This document shows, piece by piece, positions 47,491-58,174 of a DNA stretch of 64,000 nt (position 1 is its first letter; each line of letters opens with the position of its first letter). A program made the position numbers and the translations under genes. The DNA lies in assembly GCA_003415625.1 (NCBI GenBank), contig PYIU01000004.1:4092001-4156000 (forward strand), in the 5' to 3' direction. The notes below the pieces were generated by a model. It was not told the origin of the DNA. It saw only the letters and a list, made by a program, of their open reading frames with translations, and ran no database searches. This stretch comes from Aquanectria penicillioides. Its lineage: Eukaryota; Ascomycota; Sordariomycetes; Hypocreales; Nectriaceae.

Positions 47491-48229
47491 GTGGCGAGCC
47501 GGGGCTCCTTGTCCTGTTTCGGTCTGTCTGCTGGTTTTGGATAATACGATACGACACAGGTAGATTGATGTAAATATCTGTTAATGGCGAATGATATCCC
47601 TAATTTGCTTTATGCTTGAGTGCCTTTGAATGTGACCTCTTTTTTAAGTGATTGGTGTAAACAAATCAACGCAAACGGCGATTGGCTTTGAAGTCGATGG
47701 TGGTTACAGCCCTGCGTACCAGATCTTTGTGACAACCCGAACTGGATCCGTTAACATGCTAAAATCTCATTTCAAGTAACATCCATGAATGATTATAGAT
47801 TGATACGTTAAGAGAGATGCAACTAGACTGCAAATCAAAATTAAAATATTTCGGGTATTGTTGCGTTACGAGTCACTTTAACATCTAATGGAGATGTTCT
47901 TGTGGGTGTAAAGGGGTTTGATAATATGTCCCTGGACAACAGCAACCATATTCACCTAGGCAAATCGTCAATTAGTGCCAATTCTTTCTTGCTTGATGGT
48001 GGAAGGAGTAGTCGAAGGAGCTTATACGTGATTAAAGAGCGAGATGTATATTCTGCGGAACAAAGGTACGGTAGTTGCGAAGACGAAATCCAGTACGACT
48101 ATGTTAAATGAATATTTTTCTTTTAGTCAGGTATACGGAAATAAAAATACAGGAGATAAATTTTCTATACGACAAGTTTAATCTAGCCATTTTGTATATC
48201 AGGTTCAAAGCCATGTTGGTTCGTCAAAG

Positions 48230-48616
48230 GCTACCACCTGCTCTTCTTCTACCTCCTTGGCCGCCACGACGACTTCTGCTCTGCCCGCTCCGACACTGCT
48301 CGCTAATCAGGGATTCGATGACGAAATAGGAACCGCAAGTCCTTGGAAGATTAGTCAATCTGGCTTCTCTTTCAAGCCTTGATAGTGCCGTTCGACAGGA
48401 CTGCCTCAATTTCTCAAGTTATCCTTCCATATGTTTAATGCTGCCTTTGTATCTCAGAAGCTTGATGCGTCTAAGATCACGTCTGGGGCCCAATATCGTG
48501 CATCCGGGTGGATTCGAGTCAATGGTAGTATTTTACGCGGATGCTCGGCTGTCTTCATTTATTGCACCCATAATGGAAGTATATGTGGCTCATTTACAAC
48601 GGTGTACCACACATGA
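48230..48616 (+). pseudogene. Relic of a CBM4/9-like (CenC-type) secreted protein
   Basis: One frame reads a Thr/Ser/Ala linker (SLAATTTSALPAP), then LLANQGFDDEIGTASPWKIS, like the N-GFE-G...PW start of fungal carbohydrate-binding CenC-like domains. After two adjacent stops (TGA TAG at about 48380-48385) the same frame continues with FVSQKLDASKITSGAQYRASGWIRV and a late Cys-rich strand, matching the second half of that fold. No start codon, signal peptide or full domain remains. The family assignment is from pattern only. Confidence 0.45.
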
Positions 48617-49865
48617 GCACACACCCACTTTGAACAAATCTCTCCATCTGTACTGACACATAAGAACAATACGGTCTCGGCAACCTGAGCCTAAATTTCT
48701 CGTTTAGGTGCGACGGTGGTGAAATTGCCTGGGCTGACAAGGTTGATATGTCACCGGTGTAGGGAAAGGATATTAGAGGTTCGAGACCAGGAAGCAAACT
48801 AGACTACGTGATACATGGAGGGATTAGTTTTTTTCTCTCCGAGACAAAGCTTAAGGAAAGGAATCAGCGAAAGATGGAGCTACGAGGATGGATGGATGAA
48901 TGACTGATTTTCTTCGACAAGTCGCGCTGTTGAACAATTTTTTTCTTCTACAATACACTATTACTTTGAGACAAACATCAAGTGTATTGAACATATTATG
49001 GAGGAAGTCGATGAGAAATGCATGCTCTTCTTTGCCGGAAGAGTTTCCAGCAATTGCTGCAAACCTGCGGTAAAAAGTAAATTGCCATCTTATTGGGATG
49101 AAGGGAGCATTGAATACCTGTGTCCAAGAAGGCTTGCTGTGAAGGATACCTACGGGGCGTACTATATCCTAATTTTTGTGCCATGTGAGCAGATGCAAAT
49201 GCTATCCAGTATCCGCGTTGGTGCTATGGAGTGCAGTCATCACCGGCATAATGTGCAGAGTAGTCACAAGAGATCTGACCGGGTTCCGTCTTTGTCACCA
49301 GTGAAATCGAGCGAAATCGAAATTGAACGGTGGAAAAAGAAGATACTGCATACTTCTAGATTTCAGGATCGAGATCTATCCTTCTTCACTTGTCAGAAAC
49401 TGGCGAAGACGTTGAATCTGGAACCTCTGAGACACCTTCACCCTCGCCTCTCACCTGTCTCACATTCTCCAACCATGACCCTTGCTAGTGCACCAATGCC
49501 ACGGGCTCATAAAAACGGACCCTCTGCTTTGAGCCCTTTCCAGGGCAAAACTAGACCCAGCATTCTGTCGATCCTGTCCAGCTTCGCAGTTTGCGTGCGT
49601 AGGTAGACAAAGTCAATGTGAATCAAAATCGACAACTGGCATGCCCCATAAAGCCCTAACCTAAAACACACACCCCACCTAGAACTGTTGGGTATAGGGT
49701 ATGCTGACGATAACTCCGTCCGTCAGCACAGCTGGGCATCTGTGAACTACCCAATTGTGTGGTAAAGCATCTGATTAGATGCTGCTCAGGGACAAGGCAA
49801 CCATAAAATAAAGACAATTGACGAGGAATTTTATATAAAAACAAGACCCAGTCTACTTTAACTGT

Positions 49866-50165
49866 TGGTGGTGGGGAGCCTTTGGCTTCGGTGCTACCGG
49901 CTTCACATCCGGCTTTACTTTCATTGTTGTCTTGCTTTTCGAATTATACTGCATCAGCTTTGGTCAAGCTATTGCCGCCTTTGCACCAAACGAATTGCTA
50001 AGATCACCCATGGTGCCTATAATTTTCCTCTTTTTGTCCTGCGTTTCTGCGGTGTAGTCGTTCCTCTGCAAGGTCTCCCAGCATTCTGGAGACACTGGAT
50101 GTACTGGCTCACCCTGTTCCACTATCTCGAAGCTTTCCTTGGTGCGGCGATCCACGACCTTCCTG
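49866..50165 (+). pseudogene. Relic of a PDR-type ABC transporter (C-terminal membrane domain)
   Basis: The frame from 49866 reads FGFGATGFTSGFTF then ELYCISFGQAIAAFAPNELL, and after a one-base shift near 50036-50046 continues FCGVVVPLQGLPAFWRHWMYWLT and EAFLGAAIHDLP. This is the end of the second membrane domain of full-size ABC-G (pleiotropic drug resistance) transporters. The nucleotide-binding domains and the rest are absent within the window, and the reading frame stops at 50055-50057. It is a truncated, broken copy of about 100 codons out of roughly 1,450. Confidence 0.85.
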
Positions 50166-51189
50166 ATGAGATCTTATTGGAGAAAACCCACTCGCTTTTT
50201 CTACTCCAGTTCTTCGAAAAAGACTACTACTTTTCGCTCGCTTCTCCTGTTTTAAGGGGGAAATCGGCATCCTAAGTGGCATTTTGGTTGATGGCCCTGA
50301 GCCACCCCTTTCTATTCCAGGAATGACGGAACCCGGGAAATCCGAAACAAAAATCTGAATCCAGGCTTGGTCGACCTTATGTTTGGCCTTATCTTGGAGA
50401 TCATCTGTTGAATCTTCCCGACAGTGGAGCATCCGCCAAACCCAATTTCTAACGACTAAGACTCAATCAGGTATTGGACGACGATATCCTGGGTGGTAGC
50501 GACGAAAATAGAGAGAAAATTTTGCACTGCAGAATGCCCTTGTTCTATGCTTCATTTATATGTTTACTGATGCGGGCATAGGACGAAGATGTTGTAGACG
50601 GCGTCCTGACATCTTATAGATTTTGGACTCCATTGTGTTCTAGCTAAATGACGAAGAGATTGTAAGCAAATGCTTCTTCTTTCAGCAGCTATTCGGATTA
50701 ACTAGGTTAGTAAGCCGCATCGGCATCTGTGAATTTTCCTTTTCACAGCCGGGATACGAGAATCTAACGAGCTTGGTCGAATCCAGAGATCCACCGGTGC
50801 CATAGTATCGCCGGCAAAGCACACTAAAGATGTCCGTGCCCGTAGCCAACACACGAATTATAGCCTATGACTGTGTTTTAGGCCCAGTATATGTTTCTGT
50901 TAACTAAGTAGAGGCAAGGGTTTTACGTTTGACTTGACGTGCTATTCACTCTGTGAGGCTGAAGAGGAATGACACCGAGTGTAGATACTCAACACCGCCT
51001 GCTCCCATCCCAGCACCTTGGATTAAACATTTCTTTGACAAGTGACCCGTCCTTATGTCCGCGATGATGACGAATCAGTACCCAGAGGAGTGATAATTAC
51101 CGTTGGGACATGGAGGCCCGTGGGCACATTCATTGGGACAGAGACGAGAAAGGGTTATCGACCGAGGCCGTGAGTGCTATTAAGATTTG

Positions 51190-52025
51190 CCACCGTTCTC
51201 CGGGCTGAATCTTAGGCTGATTCAAAGAGCGGACCGCCTCGTCTCGTGCCACCCGGGTCAGGCACCAGTTCGTCAAGTGGAGATTCCAAGTGGACCTTCA
51301 GCCCTGGACTCGGGACTTTATCTTTTGCCGCTCAATGTGAAAATGTGTGAGAGACCAATTTGGCTGCCTTGGCCGCCTCTTTTGCATCTGTAGATGGAGT
51401 AGCTTCGGTGATCATTTACCCGAGTTGGAATGCTAGCGAAAGGGGGAGGGGGCTTTCTTATCACCAATTCTGGAACAGATTTCGTTCAGGTCTTTTCAAA
51501 TATTGGATGTTGTGAGGCATATCATAAACGCAAAGATTGTAGAATGAGAGATTCATGCAGGCTTCAAGTTACAAGTGGATGCGTGGTTCTACAAGTAACG
51601 CCCACAGAAAAAAGCAAAGGCGCCTGGGTGGACATTCAAGAGTCGTCCAAGGACACGAGAAGCCCAAAATTGGGGACTCGGCCAAGTAAATATGGAGTCC
51701 ACAGTTATGTCACCAAGGCTAAATGATTTACGTTCACGATATCTCGTGGGAGTGGAGCTACAGGATTCAGTATCACCAATACAAAATTGCTGACAGTATG
51801 ATCCGACAAGACGGTACCACATGGGTGGTACCATTTCCCAGGCACATGGACCCGGAGCTGCTGGCCGATTTGATGTTGCAGTCTCGACCGGACCGCCAGC
51901 TTCATGTAGTCGACGCATGGGCATCTTCAGCTGGGCTCGACCAACACAGCCTCGATACGAGATCCGTGGATTTACCTCCACCAAGGGCTCTCGGCGCCCG
52001 CGGGCATCTGATTTGAACAAAGAAA
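51190..52025. other. Possible degenerate coding DNA, unassigned
   Basis: Several neighbouring frames on the plus strand have coding-like composition, broken by stops about every 30-60 codons. No motif was recognised. It may belong to the same decayed block as the two relics to its left. Confidence 0.25.
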
Positions 52026-52292
52026 CTCCATAGAATCTTTTGAGGATACCATCCGCTCTAAACCTCAAAGGAAGTGGTTGGTTCAATAGTCATCTGCTCT
52101 GGCACGGCGTGGTCGATTCTCAACGGTGGGACGACTCGACTAACTCAAAGAGCTCATGGCCGCTGTGACTGGACGATGTCAATTTTTAAAATGGACGTCC
52201 TATTCAGATAAATGTAGAGGGGATGGCCGAGTCCGGAAGAATGGCCCAGGGCTCCAACTGTCCCTCACTCGTTTCTTCTTTTGATTGCACCT

Positions 52293-53612
52293 ATGAAGCT
52301 CTCGTCCATTCTTTTCGCCAGTGTGCTGCTGGGCTCCTCGGCCGCAGCACCCCATAATCCGTGCCAGTTCAAGGGGCGGACGAACGCACACGACCACGGC
52401 CCCACCAGGAACTTCCACAAGAAGTGTCCCTTCAAGATTGACAAGCAACATGTCAAGCCTGAACGACACCACCATGATATCTCCTGGCCCAACAGATGCC
52501 GCGATGATGGAGAGTTCGTCAACTGGAAGACGTTCAAGGCCAGCGGCGCCAACCTCGGTGGATGGCTTGCCAAGGAGAAGACTAAAGATCCCATCTGGTG
52601 GGCGTCTCTTGGTTCCGGAGCCGCTGACGCTGTGGATGAGTGGAATCTGTGCCTGGCTCTTGGCAGTCGTTGCGGCCCCGTCTTGGAGGAGCGACATCAG
52701 TCCTTCTTGAACACCTCAACCATTGATAAGCCAGGAAAGATTGGAATCAACACCCTGCGAATTCCTACTACATACGCTGCCTGGGTCAAGGTTCCCGGAT
52801 CCGCCATGTATCATGGAAAGCACCAAGAGCACCTTCGCCGAATCACCCAATACGCGATCGAGAAATACAAGCTGCACGTCATCATTGGCCTCCACTCTCT
52901 GCCAGGCGGTGTCAACAATCTCGATATCGGCGAGGCTCTGATGCATAATGATTGGTTCTATAACACCACGAATTTGGATTACAGCTGGAAGGCTATTGAT
53001 GAGGTTCTTTCTTTCATCACGTCCAGCGGCCACATGAACGCCTTTACCATTGCCCCCATCAACGAAGCCAGTGACAACCTTGCCGGCTTTGGTTCAGCCG
53101 CTGGTCTGTCCGAGGAAGCGGCTGATTGGGTCATTAAGTACATGAATGGTGTCTTCTCGAGGGTTGAGGCCGTTGACAAGCGTATCCCTGTCATGCTGCA
53201 GGATGACTTCAAGGGTGCGTCTTACTGGTCGCCCCTGTTTGACGCTCGCCGAAACTTGGTCATCGACTCGCACGTCTGCTACTTCGCCGCTACTGGCACA
53301 TACTCTAACTATGTCCTTCCCGCTGTGTGTGGCCAGGGCGCCTACATCGCCACTCAGACCAAGTTCCCCGTCTTCATCAGTGAATGGTCCCTTCAGGCCA
53401 TGTACAACAACACACTGGAAGTTGCCACGCGCAAGAGTCTGTTCGACACCCAGCGATATGCCTGGCGGAAGTATGTTGCAGGCGGCGCTTTCTGGACTGC
53501 TGTTTCCTACTCGACCGCTACTGTTGATGGTACCCAGAGTGACTATTGGAGTCTGATTGATCTTATAAATGCTGGTGTCGCAACCAAGGCCACCGACTCC
53601 AGCTACTGCTAA
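52293..53612 (+). CDS. GH5 exo-beta-1,3-glucanase-like secreted protein
   Basis: A single exon of 439 residues. The ATG at 52293 begins a clear signal peptide (MKLSSILFASVLLGSSAAA); the open frame upstream has no ATG of its own. A His-rich N-terminal stretch is followed by the GH5 subfamily-9 landmarks: SGANLGGWLAKE, INTLRIPTTYAAW, HVIIGLHSLPGG, the acid/base Glu in APINEAS, and the nucleophile Glu in FISEWS. The family cleaves glucose from beta-1,3-glucan ends, in wall remodelling or in degradation of other fungi's walls. The usual NEP is INEA here. The Trp residues lining the site (SEW, AFWTAVSY) are kept. It stands next to decayed DNA on its left and is convergent with the P450 gene. Confidence 0.9.
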   Translation: MKLSSILFASVLLGSSAAAPHNPCQFKGRTNAHDHGPTRNFHKKCPFKIDKQHVKPERHHHDISWPNRCRDDGEFVNWKTFKASGANLGGWLAKEKTKDPIWWASLGSGAADAVDEWNLCLALGSRCGPVLEERHQSFLNTSTIDKPGKIGINTLRIPTTYAAWVKVPGSAMYHGKHQEHLRRITQYAIEKYKLHVIIGLHSLPGGVNNLDIGEALMHNDWFYNTTNLDYSWKAIDEVLSFITSSGHMNAFTIAPINEASDNLAGFGSAAGLSEEAADWVIKYMNGVFSRVEAVDKRIPVMLQDDFKGASYWSPLFDARRNLVIDSHVCYFAATGTYSNYVLPAVCGQGAYIATQTKFPVFISEWSLQAMYNNTLEVATRKSLFDTQRYAWRKYVAGGAFWTAVSYSTATVDGTQSDYWSLIDLINAGVATKATDSSYC

Positions 53613-53974
53613 GAGACAAAAGAGTGTACTATATTGTACTTCTATGTATAAAATTGGTATAAAGATAATATTATTTTGATTCACATTGACTCCTTAATTT
53701 GTGTTGACTAATGTCTGTGTTTGCTTGTGCAGTGTGTGTTAGCAGAACCAACGTGATGTAGACGAAACAAAAACAAAAAACAAGAAACAATAAAAGAATC
53801 AACAAGGTGCTGAATTTTAGAAGGATTGATGATTAAATATTTCTGGCCGCCTCTAAGTTTATTGTGCAATTTTTTTTTGGAATCTGATTTCTGGTAACTT
53901 TCTAGTTAATCATCAGGCGTAGTCAATCCGACTGAGGTATGGTTGAGAGCAGCGTGAATTTCTTTCGATGGTCA
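53613..53974. other. Short intergenic region between convergent genes
   Basis: AT-rich shared 3' flank of the glucanase and P450 genes, with AATAAA-like sequence near 53785. Nothing else is seen. Confidence 0.5.
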
Positions 53975-55808
53975 TCAACATTCAAAATGCCAGTCAACAT
54001 CCTTCCACCCTTGTCTCCTCAATAATTTGCCCCCAAGTCCGACACCTCGGTCCTTGGGCTTGACCGTGGCGTTGGCCAGAGCCGGAGGACTCATCTCAAC
54101 ATCTGCAAAACCCTTTCCAATAGGCTCGATGTCGAAACCAAGCAGCAAAATAGACATGAAGCCCAAGACCTCTGCAAACGCCAAGTTTCGTCCAGGGCAG
54201 AGATGGCGGCCACCACCGAAAGGAAAGTACGCGGCCTTCTTCTTCTTCTCGAGTTCTATCGATGCGCCTGTTCGGTCCTTGCCCGCTGCAGGCGGCGCTG
54301 GCATAAATCGTTCTGGTTTAAACTCTGAGGCGTCCTCTCCCCAAATGGTCTTTTCGTAGTGGGTTACTCCGGCTGGGAGCTGTAGGTCAACACCTTTCTT
54401 CAGTAGGAAGGATTGGCCGTCAGGACTATTGATAACAATGTCAGACATGATACGTCGCATGCTGACCGAGTGATTTGTCAGGCGCATAGTCTCCCGGTAG
54501 CAGCTGATGAGCAACGGAATTTGGTCGTCGAATTTGGCAATGTTGAACGACACGGTTCGTTTTGCGCCGTTGTTACCGTCATTCTTGGTGATAGTTGCTG
54601 CTGCTTCAACTTCCGCTCGCAACCGTGTCACAAGTTCAGGCCTCCCAAAGACGTAGAGAAGGAGCCAGTAGAAGGTCGGTACCGCGTTCATAGTGGCCAC
54701 ATTTGGCAAGATCACTTCAAGTTTCGCGATTTCCTCACCGGTAAAGTAATACTTGCGTAAAGCATTGGCTCGGTTCTGGACTAGCTGAGATGTGGTGGGA
54801 TCGTTGAGGTCATGTTCTGCTGTGAAGTACTTTGCCATGACTGCCTGGAGCTTCTGGCGGGCTTGGTACGACTTGGGCATGGTAATAGATGGGAAGAGGG
54901 AAAGGAGGAAATACGGAACAGCTTCCTCAAAGGTCCTTGGCTCATTGTCAGCGTGGATGAGATGAATAGAATCTGCTGACCACGTACCATGATAGTTCGA
55001 TTAGAGACGGGTCATTGTTGAAGGGATCGTGGTCTCCATACAATGCTCGAGTCGTCGCTAGGCTCATGACGTCTCGAACCCACAAGTAGAGGTTTTCAAC
55101 CTTGACTCCTCCTTCGAGAATTACTTCCTTGCCCGCGTTCTTGACATCTACGGTTGCTGTGCCCATGCTGATAGGGCTTAGTTTGGCAGAGATCTCGGTC
55201 AAGAAGTGGACATTCATCTTGTGGAGCATGTCGGTTTGAAAGCTTGCATGAATGCCATCAGTAAAATCAGGGACGATGTTTGGGCTGGACATAATTTTGG
55301 CGAATGTCTCTTTGCTGAGACCAAACGTTTTCTGGGCGAAATCCGTGACAAAGGGCTCGAAGGATGCAATCTTGTTTCTTAGAGCAGCCTGGATGAGATG
55401 GGGATCGAAGACGGCATACATCTTTCCATTCAGCATGGGAAGTGTGGCGATGGGGTGAGAGGGATTGGCATTGCTGTAGGACCATCAATGGATATGAAGG
55501 GGTGACGGGGATGATGTTACGGCAAACACGTACTGAATGATCCTGTGATAGTCGGCCTGATGTCTGATGATGCCGATGATGTGACCGATGAAAGGAATTG
55601 TGGGTTTGACCAAGGGGGGTTCACGGGGATCCATACGCGGGGTCAGGATCTTGTTGAGCAGCGGTAGGACTATAGCACTGGCTACGATGACGGTCGCAAA
55701 GATGCCCGTGGTGCTGGTGCTGCGAGAGACGAGGTCTGAGATGAAGCCCTGGGTAACGGCTCCGGAGGCGCCATCTCCGACAGAGTCGACGACGACAGTT
55801 GAAGCCAT
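53975..55808 (-). CDS. Cytochrome P450, CYP7/CYP8-like
   Basis: Three exons: 55808 to about 55530, 55473-54988 and 54935-53975; about 575 residues. An N-terminal membrane helix (IFATVIVASAIVLPLL) and a Pro-rich hinge lead into the P450 fold. Visible motifs are ETxR in CYRETMRL, PERFMP, and the heme loop FPFGGGRHLCPGRNLA with its Cys ligand. Helix I reads VATMNAVPTFYW instead of the usual AGxDT, the form seen in CYP7, CYP8A1 (prostacyclin synthase) and related enzymes that lack the acid-alcohol pair. The substrate may be a sterol, fatty acid or oxylipin; this is not shown. The second intron (52 bp, GTACGT) is clear. The first is not: with the only GT donors near 55529 and the acceptor at 55474, the phases differ by one base, so an indel or another splice form must exist there. 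Confidence 0.85.
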
Positions 55809-56524
55809 CGCGATAGTGGAACTGGGAGGAAGAGTCTCACAGGGCTGAGAAATCCAAGCCTCTTGATTTGGATCTGATGTGGGTTTTTACTGCGCGCGGG
55901 TTGGCGCCGTTCCCCCTAATATCCACCATCGCTCATTGCCGTAAGCTCCAATTGAATGGCCAATCAGAGGCGCAACATTTCCGAAGATACACGCCTTGTA
56001 GCCAGGGCTGGGACGCCGGCAAGAATCGGTCGTGGTCTAATTTAGCGAGCTGATGTGAGATTTGAGCTTTTGCGAAGGGCCTTTAATTTAGACACGAGGA
56101 TTGGTCAGTTGTTGAGCCTCGGACTGCTCGATTCTTGGACTCGGACTCTGGACTTCAGTTTTCGTGCTCAGTGCAGTCGAGACGATGACTTACAGGAACC
56201 GAGGTTTGCTGGCTCCAGTCAGCACACTGCTCACCAACCTACCAGACTAAGAGTACTAGCTTAGGGCGAGCCGCTTCTCATGAACATCTATGCTTCCCCA
56301 TGAGTACTCCTTGGATCCTGCTACAGGCTCACAGCTCCTACTCACGAAGCTTCTGCGCGTTGTTCCTCAAGTGATTGTGCGTCTATATCCTCCCTGCGTG
56401 ATGTCGTATCGGAATATAGTAATGTAAAATAAAACATAAAACGCAAGCCAGGCATGGTGGGTATATTTGCTCCTCAATTTAGCAACTGTCCTTTCATGGC
56501 TGCGGCGTATCGATAGCAATCAAT
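55809..56524. other. Intergenic, promoter of the P450 gene
   Basis: No gene is recognised. It holds the upstream region of the minus-strand P450 gene and the 3' flank of the next minus-strand gene. Confidence 0.5.
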
Positions 56525-58174
56525 TCATACAGTCTTTCTTTCTCGCATCTCTTCTTCCAGCACTTCTAATTCGGTCTCGAGCTCCGTCTCAGAAGGTGTT
56601 CCCCAGTGATGAAAGACTGGAAGTGCCGATTTATTTCCCGGTGCGAACCATGGCTCCCAATTTTCACTCAATACCTGCTCTTCTGAAAAGCGAGATCCAA
56701 AGATTGGCTCATCCGGTCCTTCATCTGGTTTCCCATTTTCCGGACCCTCTATCATCACATGTGGCGGTACGCATTTAAGAATGAATTCTTTCATTCTCCC
56801 TGTCCAAGGCCAAGTTGCAATTCCTCCACGTATGGATATGGTGGCAGATGCTCCAATTTCGAGGCACCGCAATTCCGGCATTTTGTCCATAACAATCCTG
56901 GCAGCTTCTTCGATTGTCCAGATTTGCTCTCTTACGCGCATTCTCAAGGATCGCTTGCTTTCTTTTCCAAAGTACCAATTCCTCCCACATTCGGCCGTTC
57001 TCTCGTGGCCAAGACCAAGTTCAGAAGCTGAGGTAAGCTTTAGCTTTGTCAGGTTTGGGAACTGGGAAATGATATCAATGAAGTCCTGGTTGAATCAGCA
57101 CTCTTCCTCTTCGTTACTTACATGTCCACTTTAGGAATTATTACGTACCTTGAAATTATCTTCCGATAATTGATTCTCATAGGAAAACCCACCACTATAA
57201 AATTCTGGTGTAATGTTCCCCTCGATCCCTAAGGATTCGAGGTGTGGGATGTTTTCGAGGATAAGTCTCAGTAGCACAAAATTCCAGTGACCTTCCACAC
57301 AAAGCTCTTTTAAATTTGATGCGCCTTTTGCCGAATGAATCAAATCATCGGTCTTGGACTGAAGTGCTGAACAACCGAGGCCATAACAGTGAATCCTGGT
57401 TACATATAGGGATTTAAGATTTGGGCACAATGGTACCATGAAATCAAAGCCTGCGCCGACTGCCATTGTCTTGATATTTGGAAAGGATAGGTTTCGCTCA
57501 ATGAAGTTTCTTCGAACTTGCTCAGCAAATATACCACGAATGTCATCTTGCCTCCAGTGGAGAGTTTCCAAATTTGGCATCGAGCTCAGCACATCGGCTA
57601 GGTGACTTGGGATGCACGTAGGCGGGATTTCGGGTTCGCGTACTCGATCCCAGGATGATCCATTTCGGACAATAGACAAATCCAAGGATTCGCAGCTTTG
57701 CAAAGCACGCGGGCAGCCAAGGACTTCTCGCAGTAAGGAATCTGCCTTGTGCCACCCAAGTCCGCACACCTGGTAGTTGTCAATCCGAATTGATTTGAAT
57801 AAATCGTTTGGTATTGGTGCTAGAGTTGACCTCAACGGAGAATCAGGATCAAAGAGAGCAGACCTCGCATCCATGGTCTCCAATAATGCTTTCCGAGAGT
57901 TTATCCAAGGATGACCACTGTCCAGGATGAATTGGGGGATCCTCGAAGTTCCAATGCCGAGCTTTCGGGGAATGTCATGGTCAAGTAAAGATATGATCTT
58001 CAATGTGACGAAGGCGTAACAGTCCCACAGAAGGAGGTTGAAAGAATTTTTAACCTTGGATGGAATTGATTGAATGAATGATCTTATACCAAACATTGAA
58101 GGGGATTGAGGAGACAAATGATATGTTGACAATGTCAATGATTTGGTTGAGTTGAAGGTATTCGGAGGTGGCAT
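56525..58174 (-). CDS. Hypothetical protein with leucine-rich-repeat-like segments
   Basis: Two exons (58174-57149 and 57085-56525) with a 63-bp intron (GTACGT...ACCAG, phase 0) give 528 residues. I do not recognise a named family. The N-terminal part is helical. From about residue 160 on, irregular leucine-rich units recur every 25-35 residues (SCESLDLSIV, SMPNLETLHW, LCPNLKSLYV, ASNLKELCVEG, NIPHLESLGIEG, QFPNLTKLKL, KMPELRCLEIG). This pattern is common in fungal F-box/LRR proteins, though no clear F-box is visible at the N-terminus. The C-terminus is acidic and Glu-rich. Codon use is less C-biased than in the transporter and glucanase genes. It could be a substrate adaptor or a lineage-specific gene; function unknown. 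Confidence 0.7.

Larger units (their letters stand above)
47491..52292. other. Gene graveyard between the peptide transporter and the glucanase
   Basis: No intact gene is seen in 4.8 kb. Two relics can be named (48230-48616 and 49866-50165). The rest, including 50280-51190 and a possible relic at 51190-52025, has stops in all frames and no recognisable motif. The last 200 bases are the leader of the GH5 gene. Confidence 0.55.

Noticed and set aside
48700..48810. tRNA-like GGTTCGAGACC sequence near 48778
   Set aside because: No matching acceptor and anticodon stems could be paired around it.
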